Assembly (NCBI GenBank): GCA_041558415.1
Contig: JBFFEY010000005.1
Location: forward strand, 62,001-126,000
Length of the DNA stretch: 64,000 bases
Direction of reading: 5' to 3'
Source: SG8-39 sp041558415
Lineage (GTDB): Bacteria > Pseudomonadota > Gammaproteobacteria > Burkholderiales > SG8-39
The translations under genes were made by a program, and so were the position numbers. Of this stretch, positions 39,553-49,416 are shown in pieces. Numbering within the stretch: position 1 is the first letter of the stretch; each line of letters starts with the position of its first letter. The notes below the pieces were generated by a model, which worked only from the letters and a program-made list of their open reading frames with translations, had not been told where the DNA came from and did not search any database.

Positions 39553-41258
39553 CCTTTTTTCCCTCCTCGGTGTGTCACCGCGCCGCGAAAGGCCGAACCG
39601 ACCTGCGCCGCGTACTTCTCCAGTACCCCCGAGACAGGGCGCGCGGGCGGCGGCCTCCAGCGCTTGCGCCGCCGCGCCAGCTCAGCGACTGGCACGTCCA
39701 GCGTCAACCGGCGACGGCTGCAGTCGATGACGATGCGATCGCCGTCCTTCACCCAGGCAAGCGGTCCGCCCACGGCAGCCTCGGGCGAGACGTAACCGAC
39801 CATCATGCCGCGCGTCGCACCGGAAAAGCGCCCGTCGGTCAGCAGCGCGACCTTCTCGCCCATGCCCTGACCATAGAGCAGCGCGGTGACGCCGAGCATC
39901 TCGCGCATGCCCGGACCGCCCCTGGGGCCTTCGTAGCGGATGACGAGCACCTCGCCCGTGGCGTAGGCGCGCCGGCGCACCACGTCGGCGCAGGCTTCCT
40001 CCGAATCGAACACCCGGGCGCGGCCCTCGAAGCGCGTCGCCTTCAGCCCCGCCACCTTGATCAACGCGCCGTCGGGCGCGAGGTTGCCTTTCAGCACCAC
40101 GAGGCCGCCGCTGGCGAGCAGCGGTTCGCGCCGCACCACTTCGCCGTCGGCGCCGGGATGATCACGCAACGCCTGCTCGAGTGTGCTGCCGTAGATGGTC
40201 AGGCAGTCGCCGTGCAGCACGCCGCGCGCAAGCAGCGCCTTGAGCACCGCGTACACGCCGCCCACCGCGTGCAGGTCCTTGGCGAGAAAGCGCCCACCCG
40301 GCTTCATGTCGGCGACGAGCGGTGTGCGGCGCGAGACGCGCGCCAGGTCGTCGAGCGAGAAGCGGATGCCCGCCTCGTGGGCGATCGCCGGGATGTGCAG
40401 CCCGGCATTGGTCGAGCCGCCGGTCGCCGCGACCGCAGCACAGGCGTTTTCCAGGCTCTTCCGGGTGACCAGTTCGCGCGGCAGCGGGCCACCGTTTTTC
40501 AACAGGTCCATCGCCACGCGCCCCGCCGCGCGCGCCTGCGGCAGGCGCGCCTCGGCGACCGCCGGCATGGTCGCCGAGCCGGGCAGCGCGAGGCCGAGCG
40601 TCTCCGACACCATGGCCATGGTGTTGGCGGTGAACTGCCCCGGGCAGGATCCGAGCGTCGGCAGGCAGACGTGCTCGAGCTCGTCGAGGTCCTGCGGCCG
40701 CAGCTCGCCCGCCATCACCGCACCGACCGCCTCGTAGGTATCGAGCACCGTCACGTCGCGTCCCTGCCAGCGGCCGGGCAGAGCCGCGCCACCGTAAACG
40801 AACACCGACGGCAGGTTGAGGCGCACCATCGCCATCATCATGCCGGGCAGCGTCTTGTCGCAGCCGGCGAAGGTCACCAGCGCGTCGTAGGCATGGCCGC
40901 GCGCCACCGCCTCGACGCCGTCGGCGACGAGCTCGCGCGAGGGCAGCGAGTAGCGCATGCCGCCGTGGTTCATCGACATCGAGTCGGCCACCGAGGCGCA
41001 GGCGAAGTCGAACGGCACGCCGCCCTCGGCGCGCACGCCCTCGCCCGCCGCCTGCGCGAAGCGGCCGAGCAAGGCGTTGCAGGGCGTGTTGCGCGCATCG
41101 GTCGAGGCGATGCCGACAAAGGGCCGCGCGATCTCCGCGTCCGACAGGCCGAGCCCGCGCAGGAAGGCGCGGTGTGGCGCGCGGTCGATCCCTTCGACCG
41201 TGACGCGCGAGGGCAGAATCGGGATGACCCTCTTCGGTCTGCGACGCGATGCAGGCAT
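39549..41258 (-). CDS. IlvD/Edd-family dehydratase (sugar-acid or dihydroxy-acid)
   Basis: A 569-residue Fe-S dehydratase. Cysteines expected to hold the cluster are in ARNTPCN, FAGCDKTLPGMM and GSCPGQFTANTM. GGSTNAGLHIPAIAHEAG and TDGRFSGATRGMMVGYVSPEA are conserved family blocks. It could be a paralogue of dihydroxy-acid dehydratase or a sugar-acid dehydratase; the context favours the latter. It sits between the antiporter and the LtnD-like gene, overlapping the latter by ATGA. Confidence 0.88.
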   Translation of the reverse strand: MPASRRRPKRVIPILPSRVTVEGIDRAPHRAFLRGLGLSDAEIARPFVGIASTDARNTPCNALLGRFAQAAGEGVRAEGGVPFDFACASVADSMSMNHGGMRYSLPSRELVADGVEAVARGHAYDALVTFAGCDKTLPGMMMAMVRLNLPSVFVYGGAALPGRWQGRDVTVLDTYEAVGAVMAGELRPQDLDELEHVCLPTLGSCPGQFTANTMAMVSETLGLALPGSATMPAVAEARLPQARAAGRVAMDLLKNGGPLPRELVTRKSLENACAAVAATGGSTNAGLHIPAIAHEAGIRFSLDDLARVSRRTPLVADMKPGGRFLAKDLHAVGGVYAVLKALLARGVLHGDCLTIYGSTLEQALRDHPGADGEVVRREPLLASGGLVVLKGNLAPDGALIKVAGLKATRFEGRARVFDSEEACADVVRRRAYATGEVLVIRYEGPRGGPGMREMLGVTALLYGQGMGEKVALLTDGRFSGATRGMMVGYVSPEAAVGGPLAWVKDGDRIVIDCSRRRLTLDVPVAELARRRKRWRPPPARPVSGVLEKYAAQVGSAFRGAVTHRGGKKG

Positions 41259-41269
41259 GGGCGGCTATT

Positions 41270-42511
41270 CTAAGTTCCGTCGCGCACTACACGCCGCACG
41301 ACCGCGCCGACCGACAGGCCCTGCACCAGGATGGAGAAAACCACCACCACGTAGGTGATCGCGATGAGCAGCTCGCGCGCGCTGCTCTCGGCCGGCAGGC
41401 TGAGGGCGAGCGCGACCGAGATGCCGCCGCGCAGCCCGCCCCAGGTCATCACCGTGATGGCGCCCGGCGTGAACGCGCGCCAGCGGCGCATCAGGTGCAC
41501 GGGCAGACCGACGCTGATCCAGCGCGCAAGCAGCACCACCGGGATGACGAGCAGACCGGCAATGAGATATTCACCGCGAAAGCTGAGCACGAGGATCTCC
41601 AGGCCGAGCAGCACGAACAGCACCGCGTTCAGGATCTCGTCGATCAGCTCCCAGAAGGTGTCGAGGTGCTCGCGCGTGGTATCGCTCATCGCCCAGCGTC
41701 GGCCCTGGTTGCCGATGAAAAGGCCCGCCACGACGATCGCGATCGGCCCGGAGGTGTGCAGCGCGCTGGCGAGCGCGTAGCCGCCCATCACCAGCGCCAG
41801 CGTGAGCAGTACCTCCACTTGATAGCTGTCGACGCTCTTCAGCATCCAGTAGGTCAGCATGCCGAGGCCGAGACCGAGCAGCACGCCACCGATCGCCTCC
41901 AGCGCGAACAGCCCGACGACCGCGCCCGCAGAGACGTCGCCGCGCGTCGCGACGCCGAGCAGCACGATGAACACCACCACGCCGACGCCATCGTTGAACA
42001 GCGACTCGCCCGCGACCTTGACCTCGAGGCTCTTCGGCACCTTGGCGCTCTTCAGAATGCCGAGCACCGCGATCGGGTCGGTCGGCGAGATGAGCGCACC
42101 GAATACCAGGCACCAGACGTAGGGCAGCGCGAAGCCCGCCAGCGGCAGCAGCAGATAGAGCGCGCTGCCGACGAGGAAGGTGGAGAGCAAGATGCCGGCC
42201 GTGGCGAGCGTGCCGATGATGAACTTCTGCCGCGCCAGGTCGTTCAGGTCGACGTGCAGGGCACCGGCGAACAGCAGAAAGCTCAGCATGCCGTGCATCA
42301 GCGCCTCGTTGAAGTCGATGCGCGCGACGACCTTCTCGGCCCAGGCCTCGACGCCGTAGCCAAATTCGCCGGCGGCGATCAGCGCGAGCGAGAGCAGGAG
42401 CGCGATCAGCATTACGCCGATCGTCGTCGGCAGGCGCAGCAGGCGGTGGTTGGCGTAGGCGAGCAGCGCGGTGAGCGAGACGAGCAGCGCGACGACGTCG
42501 AGAGTGTGCAT
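41270..42511 (-). CDS. CPA1-family Na+/H+ antiporter
   Basis: A 413-residue inner-membrane antiporter with about twelve helices. ISPTDPIAVLGIL and AGESLFNDGVGVVVFIVLLG contain the family Asp residues that carry ions, and WGGLRGGISVALALSLP is the conserved C-terminal block. I chose ATG 42511; a TTG at 42529 overlaps the otnC stop. It sits inside the acid-sugar operon, 14 bp after otnC and 11 bp before the dehydratase. That is unusual and may serve to renew the Na+ gradient used by the TRAP importer. Confidence 0.9.
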   Translation of the reverse strand: MHTLDVVALLVSLTALLAYANHRLLRLPTTIGVMLIALLLSLALIAAGEFGYGVEAWAEKVVARIDFNEALMHGMLSFLLFAGALHVDLNDLARQKFIIGTLATAGILLSTFLVGSALYLLLPLAGFALPYVWCLVFGALISPTDPIAVLGILKSAKVPKSLEVKVAGESLFNDGVGVVVFIVLLGVATRGDVSAGAVVGLFALEAIGGVLLGLGLGMLTYWMLKSVDSYQVEVLLTLALVMGGYALASALHTSGPIAIVVAGLFIGNQGRRWAMSDTTREHLDTFWELIDEILNAVLFVLLGLEILVLSFRGEYLIAGLLVIPVVLLARWISVGLPVHLMRRWRAFTPGAITVMTWGGLRGGISVALALSLPAESSARELLIAITYVVVVFSILVQGLSVGAVVRRVVRDGT

Positions 42512-42525
42512 ACGGTGCGCGTCCG

Positions 42526-43158
42526 TCAACTCGGAAAGTGCGCGTCGAGATCGGCGGTCTGCGTGGCGTCGAGCAGCCGCGTCGGGCGACCGCTGAGCAG
42601 GAAAAAGAGCTTGGCGGTCTCCTCCATCTCTTCCGCGTTGTAGACCGCGTCCTCGAGCGACTTGCCCGCCACCACCGGGCCGTGGTTCGCCAGCAGCACG
42701 GCATGGTGCTGCTTCGCCTTTTCGCGCACCGCCTCGGCGAGGGCACGGTCGCCCGGGCGGAAGTACGGCAGCAAGGGCAGGCTGCGGACGCGCATCCGGT
42801 AATAGGCGGTGATCGGCGGCAGCACGTCCGCGGGGTTGTCATGCACCAGGCAGGACAGCGCCACGCAGTGCGTGCAGTGCAGGTGCACGATGCCCTGTGC
42901 GCCGGGGCGCTCCTGATACATCGCCAGGTGCAGGAACGCTTCCTTCGACGGCGCGTCGCCGGCGACGTGTCTGCCGCCCGCATCGAGCTTGGCAATGCGC
43001 GCCGGGTCGAGCCGGCCGAGACAGGAATTGGTCGGGGTCACCAGCAGGCCGTCGGGCAGCCGCGCCGAGAGATTGCCCGAGCTGCCGTGCGCGTAGCCGC
43101 GCGCGTAGAGCGACTGCCCGAACATCGCCAGCGCTTCGCGCAGCGCCTTCTCGCTCAT
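42526..43158 (-). CDS. otnC: 3-oxo-tetronate 4-phosphate decarboxylase (OtnC-like)
   Basis: A 210-residue class II aldolase-fold protein. GYAHGSSGNLSARL opens the active site, and HLHCTHCVALS and LLANHGPVVAGKSLEDAV hold zinc-binding histidines. Directly beside OtnK (4-bp overlap) it is best read as OtnC, which decarboxylates 3-oxo-tetronate 4-phosphate to dihydroxyacetone phosphate and CO2. L-fuculose- or ribulose-phosphate aldolase are the alternatives on sequence alone. Confidence 0.87.
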   Translation of the reverse strand: MSEKALREALAMFGQSLYARGYAHGSSGNLSARLPDGLLVTPTNSCLGRLDPARIAKLDAGGRHVAGDAPSKEAFLHLAMYQERPGAQGIVHLHCTHCVALSCLVHDNPADVLPPITAYYRMRVRSLPLLPYFRPGDRALAEAVREKAKQHHAVLLANHGPVVAGKSLEDAVYNAEEMEETAKLFFLLSGRPTRLLDATQTADLDAHFPS

Positions 43159-44417
43159 GTCAGAACCTCGAAGGCACGGCTGAAGAAGTCCGGCCCGCCG
43201 AAGTTGCCGGACTTGAGCGCGAGGCGGACCGGCGCACCACCGACGGCGGTGGTCCAGGGCACGCCCGGCGCGATCTCCGGGCCGATGGCGAGGGCGCGCA
43301 CGCCGAGCGCCTCGACCACCGCGCCCGAGGTCTCGCCGCCGGCAACGACGAAGGTGCGCACGCCGGCTTCGGCGAGCGTGGTCGCGATACTGCGGAAGGC
43401 GTCCTCGACCAGCTTCGCGGCCTGTGCCTGGCCGAGTCGGCGGTGCGCCCTGGCCACGGATTCCGGCGGCGCCGACGCGCTGACGAGGATTGGCGTCGCG
43501 CCAAGATGCGCGCGCGCCCAGGCGAGCGCCGCGGCGAGATGGGCCGCGCCCTGCGCGAGCTCGAGCGGATCAAGCTGAAAACTCGGGTAGCGCCCGCCCA
43601 CTGCGGCGACCTGAGCGAGGGTTGCGTTCGAGCAGCTGCCCGAGAGCACCGCGGCGGGACCGTCGAGCCGCGGCAGCACCGACTGTGCCTCCTTCGGCGC
43701 GACGCGCCCCTGGCGTGCCAGCGCGCGCGCCAGCCCCATGCCGAGCCCCGCGCCGCCGGTCGTCAGCGCAGCATCGAGAAAGACTTCTCCCGCAGTGACG
43801 AGATGCTCGTCGCGCGTCGCATCCAGGATCGCGTGGCGGTGCCCCGTGCCGCGCAGCGCCGCGCAGCGTGCGCGCAGCGCCTCCGCCCCGGCCTCGACAT
43901 CGGCGTAGGACAGCAAGCCCACCGACCCCCGCGTCTGCGCCGCGAGCACGCGCACCAGGTTGGCATCGGTCATCGGCGTGAGCGGGTGCTTCTGCATTCC
44001 GGACTCCGACAGCAGCCGCTCGCCGACGAACAGGTGGCCGAGATAGACGGTGCGTGCGTTGCGCGGATAGGCCGGCGTGGCCGGCGCAAATTCCGCGCCG
44101 AGCGCCTCGAGCAGCGCCTCGGTGACCGGGCCGATGTTGCCGCGCGGCGCGGAATCGAACGTTGAGCAGTACTTGAAGTAGATGCGTTCGGCACCGCGCG
44201 CGCGCAGCCATTTCAGCGTGGCGAGCGACCAGGCCACCGCCTCGTCGGGCGGATTGGTGCGCGACTTGAGCGCCACCACCACCGCGTCGGCCGCGGGAAT
44301 CTGCAGCGCGTCGTCCGGCACGCCGTTCACCTGCGTCACCGACAGGCCCTCGCGCGCGAGCGTCACGCCGAGGTCGGTTGCGCCGGTGAGGTCGTCCGCG
44401 ATGCAGCCGATCAGCAT
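43155..44417 (-). CDS. otnK: 3-oxo-tetronate 4-kinase (OtnK, former DUF1537)
   Basis: A 420-residue four-carbon acid-sugar kinase. MLIGCIADDLTGATDLGVTL is the family N-terminus (sugar-acid domain). The C-terminal nucleotide-binding domain ends with VVAGGETSGAVVEALG and LALKSGNFGGPDFF. It phosphorylates 3-oxo-tetronate at O4, the step before OtnC. I chose ATG 44417, since upstream codons lack family similarity. It is the first gene of the minus-strand run otnK-otnC-antiporter-dehydratase-dehydrogenase. Confidence 0.92.
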   Translation of the reverse strand: MLIGCIADDLTGATDLGVTLAREGLSVTQVNGVPDDALQIPAADAVVVALKSRTNPPDEAVAWSLATLKWLRARGAERIYFKYCSTFDSAPRGNIGPVTEALLEALGAEFAPATPAYPRNARTVYLGHLFVGERLLSESGMQKHPLTPMTDANLVRVLAAQTRGSVGLLSYADVEAGAEALRARCAALRGTGHRHAILDATRDEHLVTAGEVFLDAALTTGGAGLGMGLARALARQGRVAPKEAQSVLPRLDGPAAVLSGSCSNATLAQVAAVGGRYPSFQLDPLELAQGAAHLAAALAWARAHLGATPILVSASAPPESVARAHRRLGQAQAAKLVEDAFRSIATTLAEAGVRTFVVAGGETSGAVVEALGVRALAIGPEIAPGVPWTTAVGGAPVRLALKSGNFGGPDFFSRAFEVLT

Positions 44418-44460
44418 GGCGCGATCATAGCCCGACCGCGGCAGCTCCAACGCGGCGGCT

Positions 44461-47400
44461 CTAGGAGGCGGCGGCGCTGCGCGTCGCGAGCAGCTGCTCG
44501 AAGGCAGCCGCCTCGAGCGGCGCGCTGAAGAAATGCCCTTGCCACTCTTCGCAGCCGAGCGCGCGCAGCCGCTCGAGCTGCGCCGCGGTTTCGACACCCT
44601 CGGCGGCCACGGCGAGTCCGAGGCCGTGCGCCATCGAGGCAATGGCCTGCACGATCTTGGCGTCTGCCGGGTGCGAATCGAGCTCGCGCAGGAACGAGCG
44701 GTCGATCTTCAGCTTGTCGATCGGCAGGCGCCGCAGGTAGGCGAGGCTCGAGTAGCCGGTACCGAAGTCGTCGATCGCGACGCGCACGCCGAGCGCGGCA
44801 ATGCGGCGCAGCGTGTTGATGTTCTCCGGCAGGTGGGACATCAGCACGCGCTCGGTGACCTCGACCTCGAGCCAGCGGCCGTCGATCCGGTTCGACTGCA
44901 GCGCCGATTTGAGGCGCGCGACGTAAGCGTCGCCCAGCGCGAGCTCGGCGCTGGAGACGTTGATCGCGAACCACAGCGGCTCGCCGAAGCGGCGCTGCCA
45001 GGCGGCGACCTGCGCCAGGCTGCGCTCGATGGTCCACTCGCCGAGCGCGCGGATCAGTCCGGACTGCTCCGCGACCGGCACGAACACATCCGGCATGACG
45101 CGTCCGCGCAGCGGGTGTTGCCAGCGCGCCAGCACCTCGGCACCGACGATGCGCGCACCCTGCCCCGGCACGCCGCGCACCACCGGATGAAAGTTAAGTA
45201 CAAACTCGCCGCGCGACAGCGCGCCGCGCAGGTCGTTCTCCATCTCCAGCCGCTCGGCGGCGAGCGTCGCGAAATCCGGCTGGAAGAAACGGTAGATGTT
45301 GCGGCCGGCTTCCTTCGCCGCGTGCATCGCAGCGTCGGCGTTGCGCAGCAGCGTGGCGGCATCGTGTGCGTCGTTCGGGTACAGGCTGATGCCGATCGAA
45401 GCGCCGATCGAAAGCGTCCGCCCGTCGATGGTGAAGGGCCGCGCGAGCGTGGCCTGCACGCGCTGCGCGGCGGCGGCCGCCTCCGCGGGCGTGCGGATCG
45501 CGTCCCACAGCAGCACGAACTCGTCGCCGCCGAGCCGCGCCAGCATGTCCTCGTGGCGCACAGTGTTGGCGAGCCGTTCGGCGACCGCGCGCAGCAGCGC
45601 GTCGCCAGCCTGGTGGCCGAGCGAATCGTTCACCAGCCGGAACTGGTCAAGGTCGACGAACAGCAGTGCAAGCCTGCCGCGGTTGCGTGCCGCCGCAACG
45701 ATCGCGCGCTGGATGCGCTCGGCGAGCAGCGCGCGGTTCGGCAGCCCGGTCAGCGCGTCGTGCTTGGCGAGGTATTCGAGCCGCTCCTCGGCCTGGCGAC
45801 GCGCGGTGATGTCGGCCGCGGTGCCGCGGTAGCCTTCGAGCCGGCCGCCGCGGTCGAGCACCGGTACGCCGCTGATTGCCAGCCAGATGACGCGCCCGGC
45901 CTTGGTCATGATGCGGAACACCTGGTCGCGGAAGGGGCGCGCCTGCGCCATGCGCTCCTCGAACCAGGGCTGCGAGGCCCGCGCCTCGCCGAGCGGCATG
46001 AATTCGAGCAGCCTGCGGCCCAGCATGTCGGGCTGCGCGTAGCCGAGCACCGCCTCGACGCGCCCCGACAGGTAGCGCAGGCGCCAGTCGGCGCCCACCT
46101 CCCAGACGAACTCGCCCGCGGCCTCGACCACGTCGCGGAAGCGACGCTCGCGCTCGGCCAGCGCGTCGCGCGCGCGCCGCATCTCGGAGACGTCGCGCAG
46201 CACGGTCTGGATGAGCAGCCGGCCGTTTTCCAGGTAGGAGATGCTCGCGGCCTCGACCACCGCTTCCGAGCCGTCGAGCCGCAGCAGGCGCTGGGTCTCG
46301 AAGCCGCTCGCGCCCGGCCCGCTGGCATGGAAGCGCGCGCGCTCCGGCGCGCGCGCCCGGTCGTCCGGATGCACCGTGTCCTCGACGCGCATGCCGGCGA
46401 GCTGCGCCGGTGTGCCGCGCAGCAGTCGCGCGGCGGCGGGATTGGCGTACTCGACCAGGCCGCCGCTGTGCACGAGGATGGCGTCGGGTGCCAGTTCGAC
46501 CAGCGCGCGGTAGCGCGTCTCGGCGTCGCGCAGCGCCTGCTCGGCGCGCTTCGCCGCATCGACGTCGATGGCGATGCCCGAAATGCGCGTCGCGCGGCCG
46601 TCAGCCTCGCGCTCGACGACGCGGCCGATCGCGCGCAGCCAGCGCCACTCGCCCGACCGGGTGGCAAAACAGTACTCGGCCTCGTACGACGTCACCTCGC
46701 CCTTCAGCGCCCGGGTGAAGGCGCCGCGCACCGCGTCGCGGTCTTGCGGACGGATGAGCGTCATCAGGTCCGCACCCCGGATGATCTCGTCTTTGGGCGG
46801 GCGGCCGAACAGCTCGGCCCAGCGCGCGCTCATGAACAGCCGGTCGCTCGGCACGTCGAGATCCCACAGCACGAGGCCGGCGCCGTCGACCGCCAGGTCG
46901 AGGCGCTGGCGCGCATCGTCCGCGGCGGCCTCCGCGACGCGCTGCACGGTGACGTCTCGCCCCACGCCGCGGTAGCCGAGGAAGCCGCCGTCGGCGCCCA
47001 GGCGCGGCTCGCCGGAGACCCGGTGAACGACGCGCGTGCCGTCGGCTGCAGCGCGCGAAAGCTCGACTTCGAAGAACGGCAGCCGCGCGGCAAGCTGCTC
47101 GCGCAGATCTTCGAGCGCGGTGGCGTCGACCGTCACCGCCCCGACCTCCCAGAGCCGGTGGCCGACCGCGCGCGTTTCGCCGAACAACGCGGTCAGCGGC
47201 GCGCCGCCCGCCAGCCAGCTGACGCGGTTCTCGGCATCGGTTTCCCAGAACCAGTCGGCGGACAGCGCCGTCAGACTGCGGAAGCGCTCGCTGTCGGTGC
47301 GCAGCTGCTCGATTTCCTGCGCGTCGCGCGCACGCAGCGCACGCGCCAGCACGTAGACCAGGCCGCCGATGAACAGCGCCAGCGCCACCGCCTGCACTGC

Positions 47401-47544
47401 GGCGTTCGCCTGGGCGTCGAGCCGCGCCTGCGCATACAGGTGGGCCGTGCCGAGCAGCGCGCCGCCGGCGGCAAGGTAGACGACGATGCCGCGCGACGGC
47501 GCGTCGCGCATCAGTCGGGCGAAAAGTTCGCCGATCCTGCTCAC
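44461..47544 (-). CDS. Membrane PAS-GGDEF-EAL cyclic-di-GMP regulator
   Basis: A 1027-residue protein. Two N-terminal membrane helices (about residues 20-40 and 48-68) are followed by four PAS/PAC units (about 80-590), a GGDEF domain (about 595-760) and an EAL domain (about 775-1020). The active site RLGGDEF is intact, with an RxxD inhibitory site (RHED) five residues before it. The EAL domain keeps AEVLARW, EVTERVL and DDFGTGYSSL. Both cyclase and phosphodiesterase activity are thus possible. It starts at GTG 47544, 7 bp after the GspE-like gene, so the two are probably co-transcribed. Confidence 0.95.
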   Translation of the reverse strand: MSRIGELFARLMRDAPSRGIVVYLAAGGALLGTAHLYAQARLDAQANAAVQAVALALFIGGLVYVLARALRARDAQEIEQLRTDSERFRSLTALSADWFWETDAENRVSWLAGGAPLTALFGETRAVGHRLWEVGAVTVDATALEDLREQLAARLPFFEVELSRAAADGTRVVHRVSGEPRLGADGGFLGYRGVGRDVTVQRVAEAAADDARQRLDLAVDGAGLVLWDLDVPSDRLFMSARWAELFGRPPKDEIIRGADLMTLIRPQDRDAVRGAFTRALKGEVTSYEAEYCFATRSGEWRWLRAIGRVVEREADGRATRISGIAIDVDAAKRAEQALRDAETRYRALVELAPDAILVHSGGLVEYANPAAARLLRGTPAQLAGMRVEDTVHPDDRARAPERARFHASGPGASGFETQRLLRLDGSEAVVEAASISYLENGRLLIQTVLRDVSEMRRARDALAERERRFRDVVEAAGEFVWEVGADWRLRYLSGRVEAVLGYAQPDMLGRRLLEFMPLGEARASQPWFEERMAQARPFRDQVFRIMTKAGRVIWLAISGVPVLDRGGRLEGYRGTAADITARRQAEERLEYLAKHDALTGLPNRALLAERIQRAIVAAARNRGRLALLFVDLDQFRLVNDSLGHQAGDALLRAVAERLANTVRHEDMLARLGGDEFVLLWDAIRTPAEAAAAAQRVQATLARPFTIDGRTLSIGASIGISLYPNDAHDAATLLRNADAAMHAAKEAGRNIYRFFQPDFATLAAERLEMENDLRGALSRGEFVLNFHPVVRGVPGQGARIVGAEVLARWQHPLRGRVMPDVFVPVAEQSGLIRALGEWTIERSLAQVAAWQRRFGEPLWFAINVSSAELALGDAYVARLKSALQSNRIDGRWLEVEVTERVLMSHLPENINTLRRIAALGVRVAIDDFGTGYSSLAYLRRLPIDKLKIDRSFLRELDSHPADAKIVQAIASMAHGLGLAVAAEGVETAAQLERLRALGCEEWQGHFFSAPLEAAAFEQLLATRSAAAS

Positions 47545-47551
47545 ACCCGCT

Positions 47552-49357
47552 TCAGCGCGCCCCGGCCGCGTCGCGCACCGGCGGCGCCACCTTGAGCACT
47601 TCGTCGATGGTCGTCAGACCGGCGGCGATCTTCATCGCGCCGCTGACGCGCAGCGATTTCATACCTTCCTTCTGCGCCGCCTCGCGGATCTGTCCGACGT
47701 CCGCGCCGACGGCGACCAGTTCCTTGATGACATTCGAGTACACCAGCGTCTCGTAAATGCCAACCCGCCCCTGGAAGCCGGTCATGCGACACTCGAGGCA
47801 GCCCACCGGCTTGCAGATGGTTGCCGGGCGCTTCGACTTCCAGGGCGCCACGAGCGCATCCCAGGACGCCTCGTCCTCGGCACGGTTAAGCTCGACTTTC
47901 TGCTTGCAGTGCGGGCATAGCGTGCGCACCAGGCGCTGCGCCATCACCCCGTTGACCGTGGCGTTTAGCAGGTAAGCCGGCACGCCAAGCTCGAGCAGGC
48001 GCGTGATCGACAGGGCGGCGTCGTTCGTGTGCAGCGTCGAGAGCACGAGGTGGCCGGTGAGCGCCGCCTGGACTGCCATCTCGGCGGTCTCCAGGTCGCG
48101 GATCTCGCCGACCATGATGATGTCGGGATCCTGCCGCATCAGCGCCCGCACGCCGTCGGCGAAGCCGAGATCGATCGCGCCCTGCACCTGCATCTGGTTG
48201 AACGCGGGCTCGACCATCTCGATCGGGTCCTCGATGGTGCAGACGTTCACCTCCGGCGTCGCCAGTTGCTTGAGCGTCGAGTACAGCGTGGTGGTCTTGC
48301 CCGAGCCGGTCGGCCCGGTCACCAGCACGATGCCGTTCGGCTTCTCGGTCATCTGCTTCCAGCGCTCATGGTCGTCCTCAGCGAAGCCGAGCTCGCGGAA
48401 ATCGCGCACCAGCACTTCTGGATCGAAGATCCGCATCACCAGCTTCTCGCCGAACGCGGTGGGCAGCGTCGACAGACGCAGCTCGACCTCGGCGCCGTCT
48501 AGGGTGCGCGTCTTGATGCGGCCGTCCTGCGGGCGGCGCTTCTCGACCACGTCCATGCGGCCGAGGATCTTGATGCGGCTGGTCATCGCGTTCAGCACCG
48601 CCGCCGGGATCTGGTAGACCTGGTGCAGCACGCCATCGATGCGGAAGCGCACGATGCCGATCTCGCGGCGCGGCTCGATGTGGATGTCGCTGGCGCGCTG
48701 CTCGAAGGCGTACTGCCACAGCCAGTCGACCACCCGCACCACGTGCGCGTCGTTGGCGTCGAGCTGCTTGTTCGACGCGCCCAGCTCGACCAGCTGCTCG
48801 AAGTTGGACAGGCCGGAGGCGGCGCTCGCCGCGCGCGACGCCCCCTTCACCGACTTGGCGAGGTTGTAGAACTCGGACTGGTAGCGCTCGATGTCGACCG
48901 GGTTGGCGATCACGCGCCGGATGTCGAGCTTGAGGATGCCCGTGAGCTCGCGCTCCCACTCGCGCACGTAGGGCTCGGCGGTCGCGATGACCGCTTCCTT
49001 CGTCGTCACCTCCACCGGCAGCACGCGAAAGCGCGTGGCGTACGCGCTCGACATCACCTCGGTCACGGCCGAGAAGTCGACCTTGAGAGGATCGATGTGC
49101 AGGTAGTCCATCCCCACCCGCTTGGCGAGCCACTCGGTGAGCGCCTCCAGCGTGAGCTGTTTGTTCGGGCCGCGCGCCGGCTTCCAGCGCTGGTCGGCGA
49201 TGATGACCAGGGGGTGCTGCGCACCGCGGTAGTAGCGCCGCTCCTTCTTCAGCTGTTCGGCGACGGCGGCGTCGACGAGGCGGTCTTCGACCAGCCAGTC
49301 GAGGACTTCTGCGATGGTGAGCCGGTGTTCGGCGACCTGGGGTTGAACGGCGGCCAT
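47552..49357 (-). CDS. GspE/PilB-family secretion or pilus ATPase
   Basis: About 601 residues. An N-terminal GspE/MshEN-like region (1-200) is followed by the ATPase core with Walker A GPTGSGKTT, the Asp box TIEDPIEM, Walker B GEIRDLETAEMA and the His box STLHTND. A tetracysteine zinc site (CPHC...CLEC) lies near the C-terminus. It powers pilus extension or type II secretion in relatives, but no other pilus or secretion genes are in the window. Start codons at 49357, 49381 and 49402 are all possible and none has a clear ribosome site. MshEN domains bind c-di-GMP in some relatives. Confidence 0.92.
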   Translation of the reverse strand: MAAVQPQVAEHRLTIAEVLDWLVEDRLVDAAVAEQLKKERRYYRGAQHPLVIIADQRWKPARGPNKQLTLEALTEWLAKRVGMDYLHIDPLKVDFSAVTEVMSSAYATRFRVLPVEVTTKEAVIATAEPYVREWERELTGILKLDIRRVIANPVDIERYQSEFYNLAKSVKGASRAASAASGLSNFEQLVELGASNKQLDANDAHVVRVVDWLWQYAFEQRASDIHIEPRREIGIVRFRIDGVLHQVYQIPAAVLNAMTSRIKILGRMDVVEKRRPQDGRIKTRTLDGAEVELRLSTLPTAFGEKLVMRIFDPEVLVRDFRELGFAEDDHERWKQMTEKPNGIVLVTGPTGSGKTTTLYSTLKQLATPEVNVCTIEDPIEMVEPAFNQMQVQGAIDLGFADGVRALMRQDPDIIMVGEIRDLETAEMAVQAALTGHLVLSTLHTNDAALSITRLLELGVPAYLLNATVNGVMAQRLVRTLCPHCKQKVELNRAEDEASWDALVAPWKSKRPATICKPVGCLECRMTGFQGRVGIYETLVYSNVIKELVAVGADVGQIREAAQKEGMKSLRVSGAMKIAAGLTTIDEVLKVAPPVRDAAGAR

Positions 49358-49416
49358 GCCAAGTGGTTGAGTTTGCGGCATTATGCCTGTCGGTCCGGCC
49401 ATCCCACAATGACGTA

